Assembly: GCA_029934775.1 (NCBI GenBank)
Contig: JAOZLO010000134.1
Location: 1 to 7,415, forward strand
Length of the DNA: 7,415 nucleotides
Direction of reading: 5' to 3'
Source of the DNA: Desulfocapsaceae bacterium
GTDB lineage: Bacteria; Desulfobacterota; Desulfobulbia; Desulfobulbales; Desulfocapsaceae
Each line of letters starts with the position of its first letter. The stretch's first letter is position 1. This document shows, piece after piece, positions 1 through 6,633 of the stretch. The notes under the pieces were generated by a model that was not told where the DNA came from, did no database searches, and worked only from the letters and a program-made list of their open reading frames with translations. The position numbers and the translations under genes are program-made.

Positions 1-629
1 TCACCCATATCAGTGAAATTATAAAACAACACAGTTTTGAGCTGATAGGGAGACAGGAAGTTCAGGGACTGCTCGATAATCTTGCTAAAAATTATCCTAA
101 ACTTGTTGAAGATCTTGTACCCGCAACTGTCTCTTTGGGTACAATTATGCGTATCCTGCAGAATTTGCTGAAAGAGGCAGTGTCCATCCGTGATCTCAGA
201 ACAATTCTTGAAACCGTTGCCGACTGGGCCGGTGTTACCCAAGACACCGATATTCTCACAGAATATGTCCGTCATGCGCTCTCCAGAACCATCAGCACTG
301 AGCTCGCAACTGACGGCATAATCCCCATTATCACTCTTGCCAAACCGGTTGAAGATGCAATCCAGAATGCAGTTCAACACAAAGAGACCGGGAGCTACCT
401 TGCAATTGATCCAGCAATTGCTCAGAAAATTCTCGACTCCGTTGGCGAGGTGGTATCACTTTTTGACGGTGGCAGCCGTCCGACTTTACTGGTCGCACCC
501 CAGATCAGGCCACATGTCAGAAGTTTAACTGAGCGATATTATCCGGCACTTACAATTATTTCTCATAACGAGATATCTCCAAACCTCAAAGTCAGATCCC
601 TTGGTACGGTGAAATTGAATGCAAGTTAA
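1..629 (+). CDS. flhA: Flagellar export gate protein FlhA, C-terminal part (5' truncated by window edge)
   Basis: This is the last 208 codons of FlhA, the large inner-membrane subunit of the flagellar type III export gate. Its cytoplasmic C-terminal domain forms a nonameric ring that docks chaperone–substrate complexes. The reading frame is open from base 3, well before the first possible internal start (TTG at 135), so the gene simply begins upstream of the window. The fragment opens with the family stretch GRQEVQGLLDNLAKNYPKLV and closes with the typical FlhA tail, including APQIRPHVRSLTERYYP and SHNEISPN. FlhA proteins are usually about 690 residues, so roughly the last 30% is present: the distal cytoplasmic subdomains, without the transmembrane part. 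The stop codon TAA (627–629) lies inside the start of flhF, an 11-base overlap that suggests translational coupling. Identification is firm from sequence and context. Confidence 0.95.
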   Translation, partial: THISEIIKQHSFELIGRQEVQGLLDNLAKNYPKLVEDLVPATVSLGTIMRILQNLLKEAVSIRDLRTILETVADWAGVTQDTDILTEYVRHALSRTISTELATDGIIPIITLAKPVEDAIQNAVQHKETGSYLAIDPAIAQKILDSVGEVVSLFDGGSRPTLLVAPQIRPHVRSLTERYYPALTIISHNEISPNLKVRSLGTVKLNAS

Positions 630-1911
630 GGTTTTTGAATCGATAGACATGGCCTCAGGACTCAAAATGATAAAAAAAGAGCTTGGACCGGATGCGCTTA
701 TAATATCAACCAGAACAGTGCGAAACGGTAAACTTGGGATACTTGGGAAACCTACACTGGAGATTACCGCAGCAATAGACAGTGGTATGGAGACTGATAA
801 AGACTATACTGTCACACCTGAAACATTCCGACTTGAAAGCGTGAAACAGACACCTGGATTTAACCATGTAGTCGACCAGCCACTTGACCATCTACTTCAG
901 CAGCATCTTCCTGATCAGAAGAGTATTCATACAGATTTTTCTTTCAGCCCGTCGCCTGAGACCACAGCCTCGAAAAATTTATTAGTAGATGACGTCCATG
1001 AACTTAAAAAAATGGTGAAAGATCTGTCGGGAGAGATTTCACGAATCTCCGTAGCATCAGCACGACAGAAGGAAAAAGACCTCTTCACCTCTTCCGGAGA
1101 CCGAACAGATTCTCAAGAAAAAAAGATCATTTCCATGTTGAGAGACCGGGGCATTAATGGTTATTGTTCAAGAAAAATATCCTCATTGTTGTTTGACAAA
1201 CTCAGCACCCAGGAGCTCGATAATCCTGAGTTTGTCACCTCAACCATAATTACAGTCATACAAAGTTTTCTTCGTGCTGCCCCTCCCGTTCTCCTCCCAT
1301 CGGACAATCAGCATCGCATTGCCCTGGTCGGCCCTACCGGAGTAGGAAAAACAACAACACTTGCTAAAATTGCAGCATCCTTTTTGACCGGACATTCCCC
1401 GTCAGTTGCCCTTATAACCATTGACACGTATCGTATAGCCGCTGTTGAACAACTCAAAGTGTATGGTGAGATCATGCACCTTCCCGTCGATGTGGTTATC
1501 ACTCCCGATCAACTGAAACAGGCAATTGAAAAACACAGGGATAAAGATCTGATCCTTATAGATACAGCGGGAAGAAGCCCGAAAGACGAGCTCTGTATCA
1601 GGGAACTCTCAACATTTCTGAGTCCTGAACTCAATATTGACAAGCATCTCGTTCTCTCAGCAACGACCAGAGAAAGTGAACTTTTTAACACCATAGAACG
1701 ATTTAACACTGTCGGAATTACACATACGATTTTCACCAAAATCGACGAATGTGCCAACCTGGGTGTGCTGGTAAACATCCAGATTCAAAACAGTAATCCT
1801 CTCTCCTTTGTGACGAACGGGCAGCGAGTTCCAGAAGATTTAGTTGAAATTTCAAACAACAGAGTCGCAGAGCTGATCATGTCACAACATGAAGGACCAT
1901 TGCATGACTAA
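619..1911 (+). CDS. flhF: Flagellar biosynthesis SRP-family GTPase FlhF
   Basis: FlhF is a GTPase of the signal-recognition-particle class that sets the cell pole where the flagellum is built. The 430 residues show the usual three parts. The N-terminal B domain opens with a family-typical ELGPDALIISTR stretch and continues into a variable, polar linker to about residue 120. A helical N domain spans about 125–230, and the G domain follows. G-domain motifs are intact: P-loop GPTGVGKT at 238–245, DTYRIAAVEQLK at 269–280, DTAGR at 315–319, and TKID at 373–376 for guanine recognition. The ATG at 619 overlaps the end of flhA by 11 bases. A partial ribosome site, GGTGA, sits 6 bases upstream, and the start gives the expected FlhF N-terminus. 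Its partner FlhG is the next gene. Nothing is missing, and the length is normal for the family. Confidence 0.96.
   Translation: MQVKVFESIDMASGLKMIKKELGPDALIISTRTVRNGKLGILGKPTLEITAAIDSGMETDKDYTVTPETFRLESVKQTPGFNHVVDQPLDHLLQQHLPDQKSIHTDFSFSPSPETTASKNLLVDDVHELKKMVKDLSGEISRISVASARQKEKDLFTSSGDRTDSQEKKIISMLRDRGINGYCSRKISSLLFDKLSTQELDNPEFVTSTIITVIQSFLRAAPPVLLPSDNQHRIALVGPTGVGKTTTLAKIAASFLTGHSPSVALITIDTYRIAAVEQLKVYGEIMHLPVDVVITPDQLKQAIEKHRDKDLILIDTAGRSPKDELCIRELSTFLSPELNIDKHLVLSATTRESELFNTIERFNTVGITHTIFTKIDECANLGVLVNIQIQNSNPLSFVTNGQRVPEDLVEISNNRVAELIMSQHEGPLHD
1891..1896 (+). promoter_or_regulatory. Ribosome binding site GAAGGA that decides the flhG start
   Basis: GAAGGA lies 7 bases before the ATG at 1904. 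It sits downstream of the earlier in-frame ATG at 1889, so it cannot serve that codon and favours 1904 as the real start. It lies inside the 3' end of flhF, consistent with coupled translation. Confidence 0.6.
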
Positions 1912-2815
1912 TTCATCCCACAGTACTGCAGATCAGGCCCAGACGTTGAGAGGATTAAACTCTCCACACCAGCCAGTCTCTGCCAGCCCTGAAGATATCA
2001 ACCGTGTCACCAACGTTTATTCTATTACCAGTGGCAAGGGAGGCGTCGGTAAGACAGCTGTAGTTTCAAACCTCGCCTATGCCCTTGCTTACCTGGGTAA
2101 ACGCGTCCTTATACTGGATGCGGATCTGGGACTTGCAAATATTGATGTGGTCTTCGGCCTGACACCTGCATATAATTTGAACCATTTTTTTTCAGGAGAA
2201 GAAGAACTCCACAATATTTTAATTGAAGGTCCTCTGGGGATTAAAATACTCCCGGCCGGTTCAGGTATCCAGAATTATACCCGGCTTGAGAGCCGGCAGA
2301 AAAGACGCCTTCTCGAAGGCCTCGACTCCATGAATACCCATTTTGATTATGTCCTGATTGATACAGAGGCCGGCATATCGGAAAATGTCACTTATTTCAA
2401 TACAGCAGCACAGGAGATCCTCATAGTCACCACACCGGAACCTACTGCAATTACAGATGCATATGCCCTTATGAAACTCCTCTCGATTCAATTCCATGAA
2501 AAAAAATTCAACCTGCTTGTCAACCAGATCCGTACTGAAGATGACGCCCTTGATGTCTTTAAAAAATTAACGATGGTCTCTAACAGGTATCTGGATATAT
2601 CCATTGACTACCTTGGATCTATCCCCGAAGACCGTCAAATGGTAGAGTCCATACGAAAACAGAAGGTGATAAGCGAATTGCTGCCGGGATCAAAAGTCAC
2701 TAAAGCCTTCAGTCAGCTCGCCAGTCGAATATGTTCTGAACCTGCACAACCATCTCCCAAAGGAAATATTCAGTTCTTCTGGAATAAATTGCTCAATATA
2801 GGCAATAGAGGCTAA
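1904..2815 (+). CDS. flhG: Flagellar number regulator FlhG/FleN, MinD-like ATPase
   Basis: FlhG (also FleN, YlxH) is a membrane-associated ParA/MinD-type ATPase that limits flagellar number and stimulates FlhF GTP hydrolysis. The chosen product has 303 residues. Near the N-terminus is DQAQTLR (residues 10–16), matching the DQAxxLR motif that activates FlhF in characterised FlhG proteins. The deviant Walker A motif GKGGVGKT is at 44–51, and DADLGLANID begins at 72. The later motif reads DTEAGIS from residue 153, where relatives usually carry G or A in place of the E. A start at 1889 would add five residues, but the ribosome site points to 1904. With 1904, the start overlaps the flhF stop by 8 bases. 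fliA begins 4 bases after the stop. The C-terminus lacks an obvious long MinD-like amphipathic tail, though FlhG helices are hard to judge by eye. Automated annotation may call it 'MinD/ParA family protein'. Confidence 0.93.
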   Translation: MTNSSHSTADQAQTLRGLNSPHQPVSASPEDINRVTNVYSITSGKGGVGKTAVVSNLAYALAYLGKRVLILDADLGLANIDVVFGLTPAYNLNHFFSGEEELHNILIEGPLGIKILPAGSGIQNYTRLESRQKRRLLEGLDSMNTHFDYVLIDTEAGISENVTYFNTAAQEILIVTTPEPTAITDAYALMKLLSIQFHEKKFNLLVNQIRTEDDALDVFKKLTMVSNRYLDISIDYLGSIPEDRQMVESIRKQKVISELLPGSKVTKAFSQLASRICSEPAQPSPKGNIQFFWNKLLNIGNRG

Positions 2816-2819
2816 CTCA

Positions 2820-3551
2820 ATGATTTACAATCAACCTCCTCCCGGAGATGATATATCGCGGCTCATCAAAGATAATCTTTATCTGGTTGATATACTTGTT
2901 GGACGAATGGTTACCCAGGTTCCGTCTTTTATGGATAAAGACGATATGAAAAGTGCAGGAATGGTTGGGTTGCTCGACGCTTCAAACAAATTTGATCCCA
3001 CTAAAAACATCCTTTTTAAAACTTTTGCCGAATACAGAATTCGCGGCGCAATACTGGATGAGATGCGTAAACTTGACTGGTTTTCCCGTTCCCTTCGAGA
3101 CAAACAGAACAGGATAGGAAAAACTCTTGCAAGCCTTGAGTTGAAGCTGGGAAGAGACCCTGATGACGCTGAAGTAGCGGCAGAAATGCAAATATCCCTG
3201 GATGAATATCGTACCATGCTTGGCCAGGTCAGCCATCTCGGCTGTGTAAGCCTCAATGAAACTCTCGATCACTCAAGTGAAGGAAGATCCTTTCTGGAGA
3301 CTCTTGCTAACCAGAGAGCGGACAACATACCCGGTAAAAGGATAGAAGACTTAGAACTCACCAAACGGATTGGAGACATACTGGGTCAGCTTTCAAAAAA
3401 AGAACGTCTCGTCATCTCTCTTTATTATTATGAAGAACTGGCACAGAAAGAGATTGCTGAAATCCTGGAACTTTCTGAAGGAAGAGTGTCCCAGCTGCAT
3501 AGCCAGGCACTCATCAAACTCCGAACTAAAATGGACTCAACACTCTACTGA
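2820..3551 (+). CDS. fliA: RNA polymerase sigma factor for flagellar operon, sigma-28 (FliA)
   Basis: FliA directs RNA polymerase to late flagellar promoters and is normally held inactive by the anti-sigma factor FlgM until the hook is finished. The 243-residue length is typical. Region 2 spans about residues 20–86, with GLLDASNKFDP and TFAEYRIRGAILDEMRKLDW, the classic FliA region 2 signature for -10 recognition. Region 3 follows to about 130. Region 4 occupies about 180–237, with the helix-turn-helix around QKEIAEILELSEGRVSQLH for -35 binding. There is no region 1.1, as expected for this group. AGAGG at 2807–2811 stands 8 bases before the ATG, and flhG ends only 4 bases upstream, so it belongs to the flhA–flhF–flhG unit. 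No flgM gene is seen in the window. Confidence 0.96.
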   Translation: MIYNQPPPGDDISRLIKDNLYLVDILVGRMVTQVPSFMDKDDMKSAGMVGLLDASNKFDPTKNILFKTFAEYRIRGAILDEMRKLDWFSRSLRDKQNRIGKTLASLELKLGRDPDDAEVAAEMQISLDEYRTMLGQVSHLGCVSLNETLDHSSEGRSFLETLANQRADNIPGKRIEDLELTKRIGDILGQLSKKERLVISLYYYEELAQKEIAEILELSEGRVSQLHSQALIKLRTKMDSTLY

Positions 3552-3558
3552 GGGAAAA

Positions 3559-3978
3559 ATGAAACCTATCACTCCAACCACTTTTATAACTGGCCTCCTC
3601 CTGCTGTTTTTCGTTGCCACTTTCATTAAGGCTATGATCCTCAAGAAACAGAAAGATCTGTTTTTCTTTAAACTGACAGAGGCAAACGGCTTCTGCAACA
3701 AAATCAGAGAAGAACTCAAGGACCTCCATGATAAACATAATAAAACAAAACAATTTAAAGCTACTCTCAGTGTTGCTGAACTGACTACTCAGCTCCAGAA
3801 ATCCCGCCTTTCAGCCCAGGCATCAGCCGCAACCAACTCGATTCCTGAAAAATACAGCTTTGTCCATTCCCTTATCAAAAAGAAAATGGACAGCAATGAA
3901 ATTGCCTCCATTCTGGCGATTTCATCCCATGAAGCTGAACAGCTTGTCACCCTGTCTAAACTTGGACAGGCTCGATGA
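3559..3978 (+). CDS. Small single-pass membrane protein downstream of fliA, DUF2802-like
   Basis: This 139-residue protein has no function I can name with certainty. Visible parts are one hydrophobic segment at about residues 8–27, followed by a basic patch (KKQK, 29–32), which predicts a cytoplasmic remainder. Next comes a charged, probably helical or coiled-coil stretch at about 38–85, a flexible A/S-rich linker, and a C-terminal helix-turn-helix-like module at about 98–135 (HSLIKKKMDSNEIASILAIS). That layout resembles the DUF2802 / SwrB-like proteins often placed beside fliA or chemotaxis genes. In Bacillus subtilis, SwrB sits directly after sigD and promotes basal body assembly; a matching role here is inference only. 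The ATG at 3559 is preceded by GAGGG (3550–3554), 4 bases away, overlapping the fliA stop. The frame stays open back to 3370, but that would overlap fliA heavily and hide the membrane segment. It is the last gene of the first unit. Confidence 0.85.
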   Translation: MKPITPTTFITGLLLLFFVATFIKAMILKKQKDLFFFKLTEANGFCNKIREELKDLHDKHNKTKQFKATLSVAELTTQLQKSRLSAQASAATNSIPEKYSFVHSLIKKKMDSNEIASILAISSHEAEQLVTLSKLGQAR

Positions 3979-4008
3979 GAATTGAACAGGATACCAGGAG
4001 ATTATAGT

Positions 4009-4035
4009 TAAGAAACACCACTAAACATCCGATAT
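4009..4035 (+). promoter_or_regulatory. Candidate sigma-28 (FliA) promoter upstream of flgF
   Basis: A TAAG tetramer at 4009–4012 is followed after exactly 15 bases by TCCGATAT at 4028–4035. The FliA consensus is TAAA-N15-GCCGATAA, so the match is 3 of 4 and 6 of 8, including the core CCGATA, with ideal spacing. It lies in the only long gap, directly before the rod/ring gene unit, with fliA itself a few hundred bases upstream. Transcription would start near 4042, leaving a leader of about 90 bases. The -35 match is weak and rod genes are more often under sigma-54 in polar flagellates, so this remains a candidate. Confidence 0.4.
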
Positions 4036-4049
4036 ATTCTAAGGGTTAA

Positions 4050-4098
4050 AGTTATCAGTTTTCAGTTACTGACAACTGCACACTGATAACTGATAATT
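4050..4098 (+). repeat. Heptanucleotide repeat array with mid-point inversion; hairpin-forming
   Basis: Seven consecutive 7-base units fill this stretch. The first three follow AGTTATC (0, 1 and 2 mismatches). The last four follow its reverse complement, GATAACT (1, 3, 0 and 1 mismatches). The array thus flips strand in the middle. As a result, 4050–4059 pairs perfectly with 4082–4091 (10 bp), and inside it 4063–4067 pairs with 4074–4078 (5 bp) across a symmetric 3×3 internal loop, leaving a 6-base loop. No run of T follows, so it is not a standard intrinsic terminator. It might still separate the two transcription units or lie in the flgF leader. Similar AGTTATC/GATAACT stretches are, in my recollection, scattered in intergenic DNA of various bacteria. 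Confidence 0.7.
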
Positions 4099-4134
4099 CA
4101 AAGTTCACTAACACCAACTTTCAAAAGTCTCGAT

Positions 4135-4884
4135 ATGGTCTCAGGAAAATACAGTGCCCTTGCAGGGGCGGTTTCGCGGGAACAATCCATTGCAAATATC
4201 AGTGCCAACCTGGCCAATATAAGTACGACGGGATATAAAAAATCCATGGTCAGTTTTGAATCTATTCTCAAGGGTAGTCAGCAGACCTATGAGGGAAAAG
4301 GAATTAACTACAACAGGATTCGAAATAATTTCACTGATTTTTCTCCCGGAGCAATGCGAGAGACGCTGGATCCCCATGATCTTGCCATCCATGGCAACGG
4401 ATTTTTCAAAGTGCAGGGGGTTAACGGCGTGAATTATACACGACGGGGAGACTTTGCCATTGACCAGGATGGACTACTCACCACCAGTAACGGCCTGCCG
4501 GTCCTCGATGATGCAGGTGCAGAGATCAACATTCCTGATACAGATACTAGTAAAGTAGCAGTTGGTGATGACGGGACCATTTACATCCTCGGCAGAGAGG
4601 GTAGCCGCGAAGAAGTTGCTAAAATTGCCATCGTAGACATAAATGACAAACAAAAACTCAAACGGGAGTCAGATACCACATTTTCTCTGGAAGCTGGGGG
4701 GGCAGAAGCTGAGGGAGAAAACTACAGGGTAATCCAAGGCAATCTTGAACTCTCAAATGTCAACATGGCAGCAGAAATGGCAAAAATGATCGACAGCCAC
4801 CGGATATTTGAAACATACCACAAGGTATTGAAAAGTTATTCAACATTGACTGAACAGCAGCAGGAACTAGGAACTGTAGGTTAA
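4135..4884 (+). CDS. flgF: Flagellar proximal rod protein FlgF
   Basis: FlgF is a proximal rod subunit of the flagellar basal body, exported through the flagellar type III system to the periplasm. The 249 residues have the rod/hook family plan. The N-terminal helix carries the signature ANLANISTTGYKKS at 24–37. A central beta-rich domain contains DLAIHGNGFFKVQG and YTRRGDFAIDQDG. The C-terminal helix from about 201 carries LSNVNMAAEMAKMIDSHRIFE, which packs against the N-terminal helix in the assembled rod. No signal peptide is present, as expected for this export route. The ATG at 4135 is the only usable start, since upstream in-frame codons reach TAA (4087–4089) with no ATG, GTG or TTG. There is no clear ribosome binding site before it, which is odd for the first gene of a unit. 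FlgF is called over FlgG because of its position before a clear flgG and its divergent N-terminus. Confidence 0.92.
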   Translation: MVSGKYSALAGAVSREQSIANISANLANISTTGYKKSMVSFESILKGSQQTYEGKGINYNRIRNNFTDFSPGAMRETLDPHDLAIHGNGFFKVQGVNGVNYTRRGDFAIDQDGLLTTSNGLPVLDDAGAEINIPDTDTSKVAVGDDGTIYILGREGSREEVAKIAIVDINDKQKLKRESDTTFSLEAGGAEAEGENYRVIQGNLELSNVNMAAEMAKMIDSHRIFETYHKVLKSYSTLTEQQQELGTVG

Positions 4885-4893
4885 AGGACAACC

Positions 4894-5679
4894 ATGATAA
4901 GATCACTTTGGACCGGCACCACCGGAATGCACGCCCAGCAACTGAACATTGACGTTATTGCGAATAATCTCGCCAACGTCAGCACTACAGGGTTTAAAAA
5001 GAGTAAAGCTGATTTTCAAGACCTGCTCTACCAGACAATGAAGGTTCCCGGCAGTCAAACCTCAGCCGATACTGAATCTCCCACCGGAATTCTTATCGGG
5101 CTTGGTGTAAAACCTGCTGCAGTCACCAAAGTATTCAGCCAGGGTGATCTTATTCTGACAGAAAATGAACTTGATATTGCCATTGAGGGTGATGGCTTTC
5201 TTCAGGTTGAGATACCAAATGGTGACACATCCTATACTCGTGCAGGAGCACTTAAAAGAGACAGCAATGGCAGGCTGACCACATCTGATGGATATCCGAT
5301 TATTCCCGCAATTACAATTCCTGATGGTGCCAGAGAGATCACTATCAGTGAAACCGGGATTGTCAGTGCCATAATTGGTGATGATACGGACAGCACCGAA
5401 ATTGGTAATCTCGAACTCGCCGGCTTTACCAATAATGCCGGATTGAAGGCCCAGGGGAAAAACCTCTTTGGAGAGACTGCCGCCTCGGGTACAGCAACTA
5501 TAGGGACTCCTGGCGATGACGGATTTGGCACACTTCTTCAGACATACCTGGAGGGATCCAATGTGAATATTGTTGAAGAAATGGCGAATATGATCACCAC
5601 TCAAAGGGCCTATGAGATCAACTCGAAAACGATTCAAACTTCAGACGAAATGATGCAGACTACCAACAACCTTGTCTAG
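4894..5679 (+). CDS. flgG: Flagellar distal rod protein FlgG
   Basis: FlgG builds the distal rod that spans from the proximal rod through the P and L rings to the hook. At 261 residues it has the standard length of this highly conserved protein. It starts MIRSLWTGTTGMHAQQLNID, followed by the family signature ANNLANVSTTGFKKS. The middle carries FSQGDL, DIAIEGDGFLQV and YTRAGALKRDSNGRL. The C-terminus from about 217 has LEGSNVNIVEEMANMITTQR and YEINSKTIQTSDEM. These are all hallmark FlgG stretches. AAAGGA at 4883–4888, overlapping the flgF stop, is a good ribosome site 5 bases before the ATG. It is paralogous to flgF, with the shared N- and C-terminal helices visible in both. Distal rod length is limited by the LP rings, whose assembly factors flgA and flgH follow. 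Confidence 0.97.
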   Translation: MIRSLWTGTTGMHAQQLNIDVIANNLANVSTTGFKKSKADFQDLLYQTMKVPGSQTSADTESPTGILIGLGVKPAAVTKVFSQGDLILTENELDIAIEGDGFLQVEIPNGDTSYTRAGALKRDSNGRLTTSDGYPIIPAITIPDGAREITISETGIVSAIIGDDTDSTEIGNLELAGFTNNAGLKAQGKNLFGETAASGTATIGTPGDDGFGTLLQTYLEGSNVNIVEEMANMITTQRAYEINSKTIQTSDEMMQTTNNLV

Positions 5680-5681
5680 CT

Positions 5682-6632
5682 ATGGTAATTAAATCACTGC
5701 TCATAATTGTACTTTTTTTTAGCTCGGTAATTCCATGCACAGCTCTGCAGATCACCTTCAGGGAAAAAGGCAATGTAGATGGAGCTATCGTCACTTTAGG
5801 AGATATAGCCAGGTTTGATAATGAATCTGAATTGGCTGTTGCACTTGCCAGCCAGATAGTTGCTCAGTCCCCTCCTCCCGGAGAGTCAGTCAGCCTCAAC
5901 GCCCTTGCCATAAAAAAACATCTGGTTACCACTCTTTCACTTCCCGGGTCGATTATCTGGAAAGGTTCTCAAACTGTACTTACGAAGAGGAGCGGTATCT
6001 ATATAGGATCAAAAAAAATTCTGGAAATTATTGCTGAATTTTTACGTAAAAGCAGTGAAAATCTGCCGGATGCTGAAATACGATTTATTTCAGGCGCCCA
6101 GCCAATCCCCTTTATATTACCTGCAGGTAACCTGACATATGAGGTTATTCCATCCAATCCCGGTATTCTTGGAAGCTCAAGATTTTCTCTTATTTTCAGA
6201 GTAGATAATCGTGTGGCAAAAAACATGTCTGTAAGAGGCAGGATTGAGGCTCTGGCACCGGTTGTAGTAGCCGCCAGGAAGTTACCAAAAGGGACTGTTC
6301 TCAGTTCGGTCAATCTCACCCTTACTACAAAAAACCTTAACGATTTACGTGATCCAGGACTGAGTTTATCTGATTTTTCAGGAAAGAAACTGACGCGAAA
6401 CATTAAAGCAGGCACCCCCATTTCGCATTCCATGGTCGTAAGCCTTCCGGTTATCAGACGAGGTGAAAGGGTCAAAATAGTTATCCGCTCCGGTACGATG
6501 CATCTCTCTGCTATAGGAATTGCACGCAGTGATGGCATACGCAACCAGATGATCAGGGTACAGAACAGTAATTCCAAAAAAATCATCCTTTGCCGGGTTG
6601 CGGCAGCAGGTCTTGTGGAGGTCATTCTATAA
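5682..6632 (+). CDS. flgA: Flagellar P-ring assembly chaperone FlgA, SAF domain
   Basis: FlgA is a periplasmic chaperone needed to assemble FlgI into the P ring around the rod. The 316-residue product begins with a Sec-type signal peptide: K4, a hydrophobic core at about 5–17, and likely cleavage after CTA at residue 21. The C-terminal part is a SAF-type domain beginning near 193 with PVVVAARKLPKGTVLS, followed by GKKLTRNIKAGTPIS and VIRRGERVKIVIRSGTMHLS, all typical of FlgA. It is about 100 residues longer than the Escherichia coli protein because of a larger N-terminal region, as in other long FlgA proteins. The ATG lies 2 bases after the flgG stop with no good ribosome site, so coupling to flgG translation is likely. 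Its fifth to fourteenth codons include a run of eight T (5713–5720); one added T would give an immediate TAG. Confidence 0.94.
   Translation: MVIKSLLIIVLFFSSVIPCTALQITFREKGNVDGAIVTLGDIARFDNESELAVALASQIVAQSPPPGESVSLNALAIKKHLVTTLSLPGSIIWKGSQTVLTKRSGIYIGSKKILEIIAEFLRKSSENLPDAEIRFISGAQPIPFILPAGNLTYEVIPSNPGILGSSRFSLIFRVDNRVAKNMSVRGRIEALAPVVVAARKLPKGTVLSSVNLTLTTKNLNDLRDPGLSLSDFSGKKLTRNIKAGTPISHSMVVSLPVIRRGERVKIVIRSGTMHLSAIGIARSDGIRNQMIRVQNSNSKKIILCRVAAAGLVEVIL
6617..6621 (+). promoter_or_regulatory. Ribosome binding site GGAGG for flgH
   Basis: GGAGG lies within the end of flgA, 12 bases before the ATG at 6634. The spacing is on the long side. It sits after the alternative in-frame start at 6598, so it supports the 6634 start, which is also the one that puts the lipoprotein signal at the N-terminus. 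Confidence 0.5.
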
Positions 6633-6633
6633 C

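Noticed and set aside
1889..1903. Earlier in-frame ATG for flhG
   Set aside because: The only good ribosome site (1891–1896) lies downstream of it and is correctly spaced for 1904.
3439..3457. Sigma-54-like TGGCAC followed by TTGC
   Set aside because: The GG and GC elements are 14 bases apart, not the required 10, and the site is inside the conserved fliA region 4 coding sequence.
3370..3558. In-frame 5' extension of the small membrane protein gene back into fliA, giving 202 residues
   Set aside because: It overlaps a conserved sigma factor region in another frame, places 63 residues of no family character before the membrane segment, and a good GAGGG site precedes the ATG at 3559.
4050..4098. 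Reading the hairpin array as an intrinsic terminator of the fliA unit
   Set aside because: The stem is A/T-rich, interrupted by an internal loop, and not followed by a T run on the + strand.
5062..5637. Long antisense open frame (191 codons) within flgG
   Set aside because: It is a shadow of a strongly conserved gene, with no family-like sequence and no promoter or ribosome site of its own.
5999..6625. Long antisense open frame (208 codons) within flgA
   Set aside because: It mirrors the flgA coding frame; its composition is typical of a complement-strand shadow and it has no recognisable domain.
6598..6633. Earlier in-frame ATG for flgH
   Set aside because: It would bury the lipoprotein signal behind 12 residues and overlap flgA; the 6634 start gives a canonical signal with lipobox.
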